From assembly GCA_023388605.1 (NCBI GenBank), contig JAEWFX010000064.1, forward strand, positions 1-37,591: DNA of 37,591 bases, read 5' to 3'. Origin of the DNA: Bacillota bacterium. GTDB taxonomy: Bacteria > Bacillota > Clostridia > Saccharofermentanales > DTU023. Made by a program: the position numbers and the translations under genes. Under the pieces are notes generated by a model. The model worked only from the letters and a program-made list of their open reading frames with translations, was not told the DNA's origin and did no database searches. Shown here piece after piece: positions 17,295 through 26,904 of the stretch; position 1 is the stretch's first letter; the number at the start of each line of letters is the position of its first letter.

Positions 17295-18355
17295 CTTCCA
17301 CCTCTATTTTTTACGTTAAATATAGTAGCAGCGTAGATCAATAAAACTTCAAATCCTACTTTTTCTTCTAACTCCCCTGACTTGCACTTACGCTCTAACT
17401 CCACACCGGAATGATAGAGCTGTTCTAAGCGCTTAACAGACAGACGAGCTGCTTGCTCTGCCAGTTTACGCGCGACGAAGGGATGTACCTTCATCTCCTG
17501 CAAAATAATATCTACTGTACGCAATTCACCTGCCAAGATCAACTGTTTGAGGTGACGCATAAACATAAATCGTAAGCGAGGTATGTCTTCACCCTGTAAG
17601 CGTAGACGTTCGACAAAACTGAGTGCTTCTGAGCAATTGCCACCCATCACCGCATCTACCAATTTGAAGACATTGCCAGACAGATCTGGACGTGCAACTT
17701 CATCTACCATCTCTAAATCTATAGTAGAAGCCTCCGTGTATTCAGCGTACAAAAGTAACTTATTCAACTCTTGTTCGAGTTGCGACATATCTTTGTCACA
17801 GCGAATGATCAAGGCTTCACAAGCTGCACTCAACATCTGCTTACCTTTTCGCTTAGCCAGTGCCTGCAACCAGCGTGCCAAGTCTCTATCTGCTTGTTCA
17901 CCTATTTCTAGCAACTGAGCTGACTCTGATACTTGTCGCAGAAATTTACGGTGCTTCTTATCTATCTCTTCTTCCCATAAAATCAAGCATGATTGCTCAT
18001 CTAATGAACTGAGCATATCGATAAATTGTGCTCTCTTCTTCTCTATAGCAGCTGAAGTTTTAGTGAAAAGACCACTATTTTCGACGATCACCACTTTGCG
18101 TTGGGAGAGGAACGGCATGGTTTTGACACCGTTTTCTACGCTGGCAAGATCTTCTGCTCTGATATTGCCTTTACCATCGAAGTGGATCAAATCGAAGGAC
18201 TCTGCACCCGGACTTAGCATTTCCTGTTTGACCGCACTCAATAATTTAGTCTGTAGATAAAGCTCTGAGCCCGTCATGATCACTGCTTTGGGCCAGCTTT
18301 TATTCTTCAGCCAAGTTTGAGCTTCTCGATATGTGTGAAACTGTGTCTGCTGCAT
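17291..18355 (-). CDS. holA: DNA polymerase III delta subunit
   Basis: This 354-residue protein matches the clamp-loader delta subunit: MTGSELYLQTKLLSAV near residue 28, the hydrophobic VVIVENSG near 89, and the C-terminal pattern NVFKLVDAVMGGNCSEAL and PRLRFMFMRHLKQL. Delta opens the beta sliding clamp in the replisome. The order comEC-holA is conserved in Bacillus and many Firmicutes, and holA starts 7 bases after comEC here with AGAGG before the ATG. Sequence conservation in this family is low, so context adds much of the confidence. Confidence 0.9.
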   Translation of the reverse strand: MQQTQFHTYREAQTWLKNKSWPKAVIMTGSELYLQTKLLSAVKQEMLSPGAESFDLIHFDGKGNIRAEDLASVENGVKTMPFLSQRKVVIVENSGLFTKTSAAIEKKRAQFIDMLSSLDEQSCLILWEEEIDKKHRKFLRQVSESAQLLEIGEQADRDLARWLQALAKRKGKQMLSAACEALIIRCDKDMSQLEQELNKLLLYAEYTEASTIDLEMVDEVARPDLSGNVFKLVDAVMGGNCSEALSFVERLRLQGEDIPRLRFMFMRHLKQLILAGELRTVDIILQEMKVHPFVARKLAEQAARLSVKRLEQLYHSGVELERKCKSGELEEKVGFEVLLIYAATIFNVKNRGGR

Positions 18356-18362
18356 AAAACCT

Positions 18363-20813
18363 CTACTGGAAGTATATACGATTCAATAGAGGTTCGGCGA
18401 ACAACCATGCTCTCTCTGCTAGCCGTCCATCCGCTACTGTCAGAAGAATCGCACCATCACGATCTGTACGCCAAATGTGCATCTGTTGTTGTAGACGTGC
18501 TAATACATCTGGATTAGGATGACCGTAATTATTTTTACCTACACTGATAATCCCATACTCAGCAGCGGTGGCCTGCAGAAAATCCTCGGTCGAAGAGGTA
18601 GTAGAACCGTGATGTGGCACCTGTAATACAGCACAATGCAGATCTTCTCCTTGTGCCAGCAGGTACTCTTCACCTCTTGCAGTGAGATCTCCAGTCAACA
18701 TCATCTTTACACCGATGTCGATCAGCAATACAAGCGAGGTATCGTTGAGATCTTCGACAGAATCTGCTATTTCTGTACTGGGATATAAAACAGCTATATC
18801 TTCTGTTCCTAGACTTATATCATCTCCTCTCTTTGCGACTATCACTTGTGGTTGAACAGATAAATCAGGGTATCGCTGTTCTATCAAGTCAGCAAAATCT
18901 TCTTTCACTGTGCTGTACTTAGGCAAAATCACCTTATCTACCTTGCCCCAAGGCAAGAGATCGATCACGCCACCGTAGTGATCAGCGTGTAGATGAGTGA
19001 TCAACGCAGCATCTAGATGATCTATACCCAAGTAATTGAGTGCAGGTATCAATGTCTTTTCTCCTTGACCAGGTTTGCCACCATCTATCAAGAGAGTTTT
19101 ATTATCTGGAGAAATCAAAATGGCTGAATTCCCTTGGCCGACATCGAGCTGATAGAATTGCCAAACTTTGTTCCAACCACCATAAAAAAAGATTTCAGCG
19201 ATGATCAAAACTCCAACTAGACCCACCGACAATCGAATCATCACTTTAGTCATAATGGGTAATTGACGCTGAACATAATGACAGAAAATAATTAACAGAA
19301 ATACTACCCAGATCAACACTAACTGTCGTTCGCTGGCATAGATACTGAGCCGACAATGCTGACCTGCCGATAACAATTTCTCAAGCACCGTCAAGGCTAC
19401 ATCCAGGACAAATAGAATCCCGCCCGCAAAGCTCGACCATAGCCAATCTGCTACCTGCAACAGTAGACCACTCGCACAGATCAGCAGAATCAAGGTACAG
19501 GGTAGAATCAGCATAAACAACATGCTGAAGGGCAAAGTCCATAATAGAGTCGCCAGATTGAGACGCTGAAAATGTTCGAACGACCACAGACTAGTTATAC
19601 ACTGTACTGCCACACCGGCACGCCAATAGGCGAATAAATATCTCCTCGTTCGACGCAATAAGCCACGACAAAAGACAAGGCTAACAATCGTTGCATCATC
19701 CTTAGACAAATACTCGCTATCTTGTTCCTCGCCGCAATCATCAGCTATTTTCAGCAATACATAACAGGCTAAGTAACTCAAAGTGAATCCACTGCGTAAA
19801 ATTGCCAGAGGATCATTCAACAATTGAAGCAAGGCACTCAAACCCAGCGTGTTGATACGTGTATAACTACGAGCGCGCAGACGACACCACTGATTGTAGA
19901 GAAAACAAAAACTGGCACGCACCAAACCGACCCGAAAAGAGCAAATAAAACAATAACTAGCTAGTATGATAGCCAACAAATAAAATTTTCGCCGTTCCGA
20001 TAGACCACGTAATAGCAGTTGACAGGGAATCAAGAGCAGTGCGAGATGTGTTCCTGAAATCGCCAACAAATGCTGGAGGCCAGCCTCGCTGAACAATTGT
20101 TTTTGATTGAAGCTCAAGTAATTGGTATCGCCGAAACACATACTGATCAGCAGAGCTGCCCGTTCTTCTCCCAATAAATCGCTGAGAGTCGACTGAAAAC
20201 TTCTTACTATCCACCAACCAGACCATAGAAAATTATCATAAAGATTGACCTCGCTAACTGACCTCAACTCGATCACATCACGCACACCTAAATTAGCCAA
20301 CACCGTCAACTCATCATATCCACCTGGATTACGAGCACGTCTGGGCATACGCACACATCCCTCGCCGCTGGCATAGACAACGGTGCTCAACTGTTCACGG
20401 CTTCCACGCAAACCCCAGCGTTTACCGTAACTATTCTCCAATATCAAAGTGATATTCTCAGAACCACCATTGAGTGAAGCTACACGCCTACCTGACCAGG
20501 CAACTTTAGGTTGCGGCTTATCATCTGACAGACTCGCCGCTCCTGGCGCATAACATATGCCGATCAGTCTTAAGCTAGTCAATAATAATACCGCCCAGAG
20601 GCAACCACGTTGTAGCGATGTACAATTGACTAAGGGTAGATCAATCGCGATGAGAGTTGCCGTGATCACCCACAAGCTAAATCCCCACAATGTTGGATAT
20701 AGCAAGTAGTTGCTGAACAAACGCCATAAGACAACAGGCAACGCTGACATCGCCGCCAGCCACACTGCCGGTTGTCTAAAAGGTATGGAATTAAAAAGAT
20801 GTCGCCTCTGCAT
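18363..20813 (-). CDS. comEC: ComEC/Rec2 DNA-uptake channel protein
   Basis: This 816-residue membrane protein has two hydrophobic segments at the N-terminus, a soluble N-terminal domain (about 80-200), the multi-pass competence domain (about 215-540, with LLAISGTHLALLLIP), and a C-terminal metallo-beta-lactamase-like domain (about 560-810) with THLHADH (His607), LTGDLT and VPHHGS. ComEC carries single-stranded DNA across the membrane during natural transformation. The domain order is complete, with no frameshift. The ATG at 20813 is the only start after an upstream in-frame stop and has no obvious Shine-Dalgarno. The conserved 39-bp motif at 20846-20884 lies 32 bases upstream. Confidence 0.96.
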   Translation of the reverse strand: MQRRHLFNSIPFRQPAVWLAAMSALPVVLWRLFSNYLLYPTLWGFSLWVITATLIAIDLPLVNCTSLQRGCLWAVLLLTSLRLIGICYAPGAASLSDDKPQPKVAWSGRRVASLNGGSENITLILENSYGKRWGLRGSREQLSTVVYASGEGCVRMPRRARNPGGYDELTVLANLGVRDVIELRSVSEVNLYDNFLWSGWWIVRSFQSTLSDLLGEERAALLISMCFGDTNYLSFNQKQLFSEAGLQHLLAISGTHLALLLIPCQLLLRGLSERRKFYLLAIILASYCFICSFRVGLVRASFCFLYNQWCRLRARSYTRINTLGLSALLQLLNDPLAILRSGFTLSYLACYVLLKIADDCGEEQDSEYLSKDDATIVSLVFCRGLLRRTRRYLFAYWRAGVAVQCITSLWSFEHFQRLNLATLLWTLPFSMLFMLILPCTLILLICASGLLLQVADWLWSSFAGGILFVLDVALTVLEKLLSAGQHCRLSIYASERQLVLIWVVFLLIIFCHYVQRQLPIMTKVMIRLSVGLVGVLIIAEIFFYGGWNKVWQFYQLDVGQGNSAILISPDNKTLLIDGGKPGQGEKTLIPALNYLGIDHLDAALITHLHADHYGGVIDLLPWGKVDKVILPKYSTVKEDFADLIEQRYPDLSVQPQVIVAKRGDDISLGTEDIAVLYPSTEIADSVEDLNDTSLVLLIDIGVKMMLTGDLTARGEEYLLAQGEDLHCAVLQVPHHGSTTSSTEDFLQATAAEYGIISVGKNNYGHPNPDVLARLQQQMHIWRTDRDGAILLTVADGRLAERAWLFAEPLLNRIYFQ

Positions 20814-20845
20814 AAGACAACTATGCGATAGAAAGCGACATCAAT

Positions 20846-20884
20846 TATGGGCGAAAAAGTCTAAAACTGTCGAAATATGACAAA
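20846..20884 (-). promoter_or_regulatory. Conserved motif upstream of comEC
   Basis: Read on the minus strand this is TTTGTCATATTTCGAC, three bases, TTTAGAC, two bases, TTTCGCCCATA. It matches the element before the pseudopilin-secA operon (6051-6013) at 32 of 39 positions, without gaps. It lies in the 89-base gap between engB and comEC, 32 bases from the comEC ATG. The CATAAT at its gene-proximal end could serve as a -10 hexamer, but no -35 box is at normal spacing, so it may be read by an alternative sigma factor or an activator. Confidence 0.7.
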
Positions 20885-20902
20885 AATTTCTGAACTCGGC
20901 GA

Positions 20903-21574
20903 CTAATCGTTGATTTTGGCGACCTTACCTAGGTGTTCAGCGATCAAACAACGTAGCTCTTGAATGCCCTTGCGTTCGGTAGCTGAGGTTTTGAGTGGTT
21001 TGAGACTGCGTCCGACAAGTTCCTCTATCTCGACTGACAGATTTTTGTATTGTTTATTGAGAGCCTGAGTTTTAAGCTTATCTATCTTAGTCAAAACCAC
21101 AGTGAAGGGTACGCCTAATTCAGCTAGCCAGACAAGCATTTGACGATCATCTTGCGATAATTTATGACGACAATCGATCAAGAGTAAGATCAGGGCTTTG
21201 GCTTGAGAGAGTCGAAAATAGTCATCTGTGAGCTGAGAAAACTCCTGCTTACCAGCTTTTCCACCAGCAGCATAACCATAGCCGGGCACATCGACGAAAT
21301 AAAGCTGTTCATCGATGGAATAGAATAATACTTGTCTGGTCTTACCCGGAGTAGAAGCTGTGCGAGCTAGATTCTTTTTGCCAGTGAGTAGATTGATCAA
21401 CGATGATTTTCCCACATTGGACTTACCGGCAAAAATCACCTCCGGTACTCCTTCTTGCGGGAACTGTTTTTTATTGCCTGCATGGATGGCTAGTCTAGCT
21501 TCGCGGAAATTCAGTATCTCACGCTCGTCTAAAACTTGAGGCATCTCAGTATTTAGGGTATTTATATCAACCAT
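20903..21574 (-). CDS. engB: Ribosome-biogenesis GTPase YsxC/EngB
   Basis: This 223-residue protein is a small GTPase with G1 GKSNVGKS (residues 50-57), a threonine-rich switch I (TASTPGKTRQ), G3 DVPGYGYA and G4 TKID. The family acts in late assembly of the 50S subunit and is often essential. Its ATG shares a base with the upstream prs stop (TAATG). It is the last gene of the long ruvC-to-engB unit; comEC, 89 bases further on, has its own upstream motif. Confidence 0.95.
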   Translation of the reverse strand: MVDINTLNTEMPQVLDEREILNFREARLAIHAGNKKQFPQEGVPEVIFAGKSNVGKSSLINLLTGKKNLARTASTPGKTRQVLFYSIDEQLYFVDVPGYGYAAGGKAGKQEFSQLTDDYFRLSQAKALILLLIDCRHKLSQDDRQMLVWLAELGVPFTVVLTKIDKLKTQALNKQYKNLSVEIEELVGRSLKPLKTSATERKGIQELRCLIAEHLGKVAKIND

Positions 21575-22839
21575 TATTCAAAAGCCAATTCAGCTTGATC
21601 TGTCATCACATTACTATCAACAGTTACGCGACCTACGCTGTCAGCGAGCAACTTCTCAATTTTGGTAGTCGGATTAAATAGATCTGTCATCGAAGCATTG
21701 TGATTGATAGCATCGATCAACAAGGCGACAAATTTTGTCATGTCTGCATCCGCATACCAAGGAGCTTCTAATACGGCAGGATCGTGATAGATCAAATTGG
21801 TGGAGATCACTAAATCGATTAGACCTTCGCGGTGGGCATCGTCGAATAATTTGGTGCCGTCAGTGAAAAGTCCGAAGGTAGCAGCACAAAAAATTCGGTT
21901 GGCTTTCTTCTGTTTGAGAATGCGTGCGAGATCGAGCATCGATTCACCGGAGGAGATCATATCATCGACGATCAGAATATCCATTCCCTGTACGGAATCA
22001 CCTAAAAACTCATGGGCGATGATGGGGTTGCGTCCATTCTCAATACGCGAGTAATCACGACGTTTATAGAAAGTTCCTAAAGGCAGACCCATCATCGAAG
22101 CGTAGTACATACTGCGTTGAATAGCACCCTCATCAGGCGAAACTACCATCATATGTGCCGGATCAATCACCAGATCGGGGACGCGTTGCACCAATTTCTT
22201 CATGATTTGATAACAAGAGGGTATGGACTCAAAACTATGTGTCGGCACTGAGTTCGAAACACGCTCGTCGTGAGCATCGAAGGTGATCAAGCTCGATATG
22301 CCTAACTTGAACAATTCCTCGATCATATAGGCACAATCCAGAGACTCACGCGCTGTGCGTCGGTGCTGACGGCTCTCATACAAGAACGGCATAATCACAT
22401 TGATACGTCTTGCCTGGCCAGAAGCAGCCAATATCATACGTTTAAGATCTTGATAGTGGTCGTCAGGACTCATGTGATTGATTAAACCACGCATTTTGTA
22501 TGTGCAACTGTAATTGGTGATATCTACTAGGATATAGAGATCATGACCACGCACTGTACTGCTGATCACGCCCTTGCCTTCACCTGAGGAAAAACGCACC
22601 GCCTGTGTGGGAATGATGTAATCATCACGCAAGAAACCTACGCTGTTCTCCAGATGTTCTAAGCAATCTGCATATCCCTGACGTCGACTGATCAGATGCC
22701 GATTGACTTTATCAGCAAAATCTTTTGCTCCATCGAGGGCTACAATACCTACTGGTCCCAGAGCGGGCATGGGATTATCGCCATATTGGTCGTAGACAAA
22801 ATAATCCTTCTTACCATAACGATCTTTACTGCTGGCCAT
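21574..22839 (-). CDS. prs: Ribose-phosphate pyrophosphokinase, long clostridial form (second copy)
   Basis: This 421-residue protein makes PRPP from ribose 5-phosphate and ATP. It shows RINVIMPFLYESRQHRRT, ITFDAHDERV and the PRPP-binding loop DILIVDDMISSGESM. It is about 100 residues longer than the classic 315-residue enzyme, as in long clostridial homologues. The loop has SSG where the classical enzyme has DTGG. It overlaps the preceding paralogue by 14 bases, with GGAGAG in the overlap region before the ATG. Of the two copies, this one looks closer to the common clostridial type (NHMSPDDHYQDLKR). Confidence 0.9.
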   Translation of the reverse strand: MASSKDRYGKKDYFVYDQYGDNPMPALGPVGIVALDGAKDFADKVNRHLISRRQGYADCLEHLENSVGFLRDDYIIPTQAVRFSSGEGKGVISSTVRGHDLYILVDITNYSCTYKMRGLINHMSPDDHYQDLKRMILAASGQARRINVIMPFLYESRQHRRTARESLDCAYMIEELFKLGISSLITFDAHDERVSNSVPTHSFESIPSCYQIMKKLVQRVPDLVIDPAHMMVVSPDEGAIQRSMYYASMMGLPLGTFYKRRDYSRIENGRNPIIAHEFLGDSVQGMDILIVDDMISSGESMLDLARILKQKKANRIFCAATFGLFTDGTKLFDDAHREGLIDLVISTNLIYHDPAVLEAPWYADADMTKFVALLIDAINHNASMTDLFNPTTKIEKLLADSVGRVTVDSNVMTDQAELAFE

Positions 22840-24022
22840 TTTTCTCTCCTCTTCGCATAGCTTTATACTCAGTCAAGCGTTTTTGGATACGCTCGGTGGG
22901 ACTCAACAATTTAGATAATGAATCATCACAATTCATGGTTTCGATGATCAAAGCCAGATAACGGGACATAGTTACGTCTGTATACCAGCTGGCATCGATC
23001 AGAGCAGGTGAGCGATAGCACATATTTGTAGCGAAAACTTGCTCGATTACACCTTCAGCATGTGCCTGATTAATCATCTCAAAACCCTTGGTCAGCTGAG
23101 CGAAACTCGCTGCGCACAAGACACGTTTCGCACCTCGTTCCTTCAACTGTTTTGCACATTCAAGTATGGTATTACCTGTATCGATCATATCGTCGACGAT
23201 GAGCACATCTTTGCCTGTGACATCGTCACCAATATACATTTTTTGCTCACAGTCATAAGTACCTGTCTCGGTATTGAAATTACGTTGACGATAGAAAATA
23301 CCCAGTGGGACCTTGAGTACTGACGCATAGTAGATGCCACGTGAAACCGCTGTTTCATCGGGGCTGATCACGATGAAATTCTCATCTTCGAAATTGAGAT
23401 CATCGTATTTATCCAATATAGTTTCGATAATCTGAAAAGATGTCGGTATAGACTCGAAATTATGTCCTGGTATGGCATTGCCGATACGCGAATCATGAGC
23501 GTCAAAAGTCAAGATATTCGCCACGCCCAAATTACATAGATTTTTGAGGATCAGAGCACAGTCCAGCGACGATCTATTCTGTCTACGATATCTCCTGCCC
23601 TCATACAGATACGGCATAATCACATTTACACGATAAGCATTACCATGGATGGCACTGATCAGACGGACAATATCCATAAAATGTTCGTCTGGACTCATCG
23701 AGATAGTGCGATTGAAACGATTGATATATTTACCGTGGTTTAGGACATCACAGATGATAAACACGTCATGTCCGCGAATGGAATCAAGGATGGTTGCTTT
23801 TCCCTCACCGGAATTAAAACGAGATAAATCTGCTTCTACTCGATAATCACTGCGGTAGTATCCTACGATGTCACGCAAACATGCAAGCTTTTGACACTCT
23901 TGTTCACGTCTACTGCGCAAATGAAAATTAACTGAATCAGAGAAAGCAGGATCGAGTTGTTCAGTAAAAATCGCTATGGGAGCTATCGGCAGCTGGCGCG
24001 ATGAACAATCACTATCTGTCAT
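22826..24022 (-). CDS. prs: Ribose-phosphate pyrophosphokinase, long clostridial form (first copy)
   Basis: This 398-residue paralogue of the downstream gene is colinear along its length: VRGHDVFIICDVLNHG, RVNVIMPYLYEGRRYRRQ, LTFDAHDSRIGN and the PRPP loop DVLIVDDMIDTGNTI. The loop here is nearer to the classical VDDMIDTGGT than that of its partner. Other positions differ widely, so this is an old duplication. The tight overlap suggests that the two chains are made together and may form a hetero-oligomer; that is inference. It starts with GGAGATT before the ATG and follows nagB by 2 bases. Confidence 0.88.
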   Translation of the reverse strand: MTDSDCSSRQLPIAPIAIFTEQLDPAFSDSVNFHLRSRREQECQKLACLRDIVGYYRSDYRVEADLSRFNSGEGKATILDSIRGHDVFIICDVLNHGKYINRFNRTISMSPDEHFMDIVRLISAIHGNAYRVNVIMPYLYEGRRYRRQNRSSLDCALILKNLCNLGVANILTFDAHDSRIGNAIPGHNFESIPTSFQIIETILDKYDDLNFEDENFIVISPDETAVSRGIYYASVLKVPLGIFYRQRNFNTETGTYDCEQKMYIGDDVTGKDVLIVDDMIDTGNTILECAKQLKERGAKRVLCAASFAQLTKGFEMINQAHAEGVIEQVFATNMCYRSPALIDASWYTDVTMSRYLALIIETMNCDDSLSKLLSPTERIQKRLTEYKAMRRGEKNGQQ

Positions 24023-24024
24023 TA

Positions 24025-24759
24025 CTAATCTCCTACTACTAAACTCAAGGCTTCTTCGTCTGCGACCACAATAGCATGAGGATGTAGACGCAGGATGGAT
24101 GCTGGCACTTGCGGGGTTATCTCGCCACCTATCACTTTGGCTAAAGTCTCTGCTTTTGCTTTGCCCGAAACGACCATCAGCACTGTTTTAGCCTGCATAA
24201 TATGACGATATCCTAAGGTGATGGCCTGACGGGGCACCTCAGAAATATTTCTAAAAAAACGAGAATTAGCCTGGATGGTGCTCTCCGCTAGATCGATGAC
24301 ATTGGTGCCATCTGTGAAATGATCTGCCGGCTCATTGAAGCCGATATGACCGTTATTGCCCATGCCGAGCAACTGCAGATCCAGACCACCTGCCGCATCT
24401 ATAGCTGCATCATAAGCTTTGGCTTCAGCGTTGAGATCGTTGGCTACACCAGATAGAAGATGTGTATTTTCCATCTCGATATTGATGTGATTGAAAAGTT
24501 GCTGATTCATAAAATAACGATAGCTCTGATCGTTATCTGGTGTCAGACCCACATATTCATCGAGGTTGTATGTACTGACTTGACTGAAATCTAACTTCTC
24601 TTCGTGGCACTTCCGGATCAATTCACGGTAGAGTCCGATGGGAGTAGAACCAGTAGCCAATCCCAAGACTGAATTTGGCTTCAAACGCACTTGTGCAGCC
24701 AGTATATCGGCAGCGACCTTGCTCAACTCTTGATAATCCTTAGTTTTGATTACTTGCAT
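24025..24759 (-). CDS. nagB: Glucosamine-6-phosphate deaminase
   Basis: This 244-residue protein converts glucosamine 6-phosphate to fructose 6-phosphate and ammonia. Family motifs are GLATGSTPIGLY (phosphate loop, about 33-44), YNLDEYVGL with the catalytic Asp, and LGMGNNGHIGFNEP with the catalytic His. Length is normal for the Gram-positive form. GGAGG lies 4 bases before the ATG. No nagA, PTS gene or regulator is near; its company here is a small membrane protein and two PRPP synthetase genes. Confidence 0.95.
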   Translation of the reverse strand: MQVIKTKDYQELSKVAADILAAQVRLKPNSVLGLATGSTPIGLYRELIRKCHEEKLDFSQVSTYNLDEYVGLTPDNDQSYRYFMNQQLFNHINIEMENTHLLSGVANDLNAEAKAYDAAIDAAGGLDLQLLGMGNNGHIGFNEPADHFTDGTNVIDLAESTIQANSRFFRNISEVPRQAITLGYRHIMQAKTVLMVVSGKAKAETLAKVIGGEITPQVPASILRLHPHAIVVADEEALSLVVGD

Positions 24760-24769
24760 ATTGCCTCCA

Positions 24770-25030
24770 TCAGCGATTCCGCCACAAGAACATCAGCCAT
24801 ATACCCAAGATGAGCAACAGCAATTCAATGCCTAAAATAGTATAGAACAATTCAATTTTATCAGATGCAATAATTACATCAACAACACAGACCAAGCAAG
24901 TGATCAAGATGACAGATAATACCTTGCCCACTATGTTGTAGCGAAAAAAAGCTAAGATGCGTTGTCCGCCCTGCTCAAAAAATTCATCGTTATAAGCAGT
25001 ATTTAATTCTTCTGTTACCTTGCGGGGCAT
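24770..25030 (-). CDS. Small two-helix membrane protein of unknown function
   Basis: This 86-residue protein has a soluble N-terminus of about 32 residues and two hydrophobic segments (about 33-51 and 60-82), ending in Arg-Asn-Arg. I do not recognise it. The ATG overlaps the 3' end of rqcH by 16 bases and is preceded by GGAGAA, which supports real translation. nagB follows after 10 bases. Position inside the operon is the only functional clue. Confidence 0.65.
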   Translation of the reverse strand: MPRKVTEELNTAYNDEFFEQGGQRILAFFRYNIVGKVLSVILITCLVCVVDVIIASDKIELFYTILGIELLLLILGIWLMFLWRNR

Positions 25031-26904
25031 AAATTCTCCAAAAACGTCTCTGGGTCAACTAAGTTGACATTGATAGTAGCATAATCATCATATATCACCA
25101 TGCCAGGTTTGGCTTTCTTCGGTTTTTTGACATGCTTTACCGGACAATAGTCTACCGCTACTTTACCACCATTTATGGTCGTCGGCAGATTGCTCTTCGC
25201 ACCTGAATACCAGGCTGCTACTTGAGCTGCTTCCAACAAAGTCTGATCGCTGATCTGAGCACCATCAATTTCTGCTACGACGTGTGAACCTGGCAGCGAT
25301 TTTACATGGAACCAAACATAATTCTTACGCGCCTGTTTCACTGTCAGACGATCGTTTTGCAGATTATTGCGACCTGCGAGGATACGAACTCCTTCACGAT
25401 TACGGAACTCGCGTAGAGGCAAGGGCGATGGTGTCATGACTTTCTTAGCCTTGACTGGCGGTTTATATTTCTTCTTGCCAGGCTTGCCCGGCAAGTGTCT
25501 CTCCTGGCTCTTTTCTATAACTTTATCGTTCTTGACAGCAAAAGTTTTTAATTCTTCAGCCAAAAGATCTAGATCTAATTGATTTTCAGCTACCTGCAGA
25601 GCACTCGATAGAGATTCCAACCAGGTTAACTCAGCATATTCTCGCTCCAAAAACTCTCTTGCCGTCACAATCGCAACTTTACCTTTGTTATATTTTTTGA
25701 AGTAGCGTTCGGCATTGGCTTTGGGTGATAAACTGGGGACTAGTGGCACGGAGATATTCGGTAGATCTTCCTGGTAATAATCGATCAACTCCACTCTATC
25801 TACACCAGGTTTTATCTGATGTAACTGACAGGTCAATAATTCACCATAACGTTGCCAAGTATCAAGTTTATCCTCTACTGCCACATCGCGTTCATGAATC
25901 TGTATCTTCTTGTTGAGTTTTTTCAGACGTTGTTCTATTTCTCGCTGTATTTGTTGACGATGCTGCTCTAAGCTATGGCTGGAATTTTTTTCGCGATAAA
26001 AAGCCTCAATCACCTCTGATAGCGAACTCATATGGCGTTGATAGGGCAAATGTTTGAGTGCTAGTGCATGAAAATCGATTACCTGCTGACACTCAGCATC
26101 GACGTAATAGAGTGTCGGCTGAAAATGCTGAAAATCATGTGATTCGCTTAGCTCGCCACAAAAATTCTGTAATTCTTCCAGCAGAGTAAACAGATCTGCC
26201 TCAAACAAATTTCTGATCTGCAAACGACTGTCGAGGTGGCTGCGAAAAATCACTTCACGGGCGAGCGAGGGTGATAGACCTCTGACTAATTGTAGGAGGG
26301 ATTTAACTAAATCACAGTTCTCAAAAACAGCGTCCTGCTTGATGCGTTGCAAGAGCTGTTGCCTCGGCATCACCGCGACTTCAGAGATACTGGGTTGAGG
26401 TAGTGCTGGCGGTGCTTGATAGCGGCGTGCTGGCATCACCTCACGTACACGATTGATACCACTATCTACGTGTACCAGACAGTCATGTATCACTCGCTCT
26501 TGGTTGAGCAGAATGATGTTGCTGTAGCGACCGATGATTTCGACCACTAAGTACTTGGTAACTTTATCCCCGAGATCATCGCGAGCAGAGAATACGAATT
26601 CGAATACTCTCTCTCCTTCGCTCTGCTGCAAATCGACAAGTACGGCACCCAATAGATATTTGCGTAGCATCATGCAAAAATTAGGTGCATTGCGCGGATT
26701 CTCACGCTGACCAGACAACAAGTGCAGGTGCGGAGCTGCTGGATTAGCAGAGATCAAAAGACGCTCATTGCCACGATCACGACTACGGAAATAAAGTTGG
26801 AGATCAAACTTCGCTGGTTGGTAGATACGCTCAAGACGCTTGCCGATTAGAGCTTGTGCAAGTTCACGGTGTAGATAATTACTAGCGACTCCATCGAGCG
26901 GCAT
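25015..26904 (-). CDS. rqcH: NFACT-family ribosome rescue factor RqcH
   Basis: This 629-residue protein has an N-terminal NFACT-N domain (VASNYLHRELAQAL to VVEIIGRYSNIILL), a coiled coil in the middle (about 300-460) and a C-terminal NFACT-R domain (EGVRILAGRNNLQND, then VWFHVKSLPGSHVV). RqcH binds stalled 50S subunits and adds alanine tails; older annotations call it fibronectin-binding protein. A Lys-rich linker (PGKPGKKKYKPPVKAKK) precedes NFACT-R. The Asp-Arg pair known to matter in B. subtilis RqcH appears to be Glu98-Arg99 here. GTGGAGG precedes the ATG, which directly follows the queH stop. Confidence 0.92.
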   Translation of the reverse strand: MPLDGVASNYLHRELAQALIGKRLERIYQPAKFDLQLYFRSRDRGNERLLISANPAAPHLHLLSGQRENPRNAPNFCMMLRKYLLGAVLVDLQQSEGERVFEFVFSARDDLGDKVTKYLVVEIIGRYSNIILLNQERVIHDCLVHVDSGINRVREVMPARRYQAPPALPQPSISEVAVMPRQQLLQRIKQDAVFENCDLVKSLLQLVRGLSPSLAREVIFRSHLDSRLQIRNLFEADLFTLLEELQNFCGELSESHDFQHFQPTLYYVDAECQQVIDFHALALKHLPYQRHMSSLSEVIEAFYREKNSSHSLEQHRQQIQREIEQRLKKLNKKIQIHERDVAVEDKLDTWQRYGELLTCQLHQIKPGVDRVELIDYYQEDLPNISVPLVPSLSPKANAERYFKKYNKGKVAIVTAREFLEREYAELTWLESLSSALQVAENQLDLDLLAEELKTFAVKNDKVIEKSQERHLPGKPGKKKYKPPVKAKKVMTPSPLPLREFRNREGVRILAGRNNLQNDRLTVKQARKNYVWFHVKSLPGSHVVAEIDGAQISDQTLLEAAQVAAWYSGAKSNLPTTINGGKVAVDYCPVKHVKKPKKAKPGMVIYDDYATINVNLVDPETFLENLCPAR

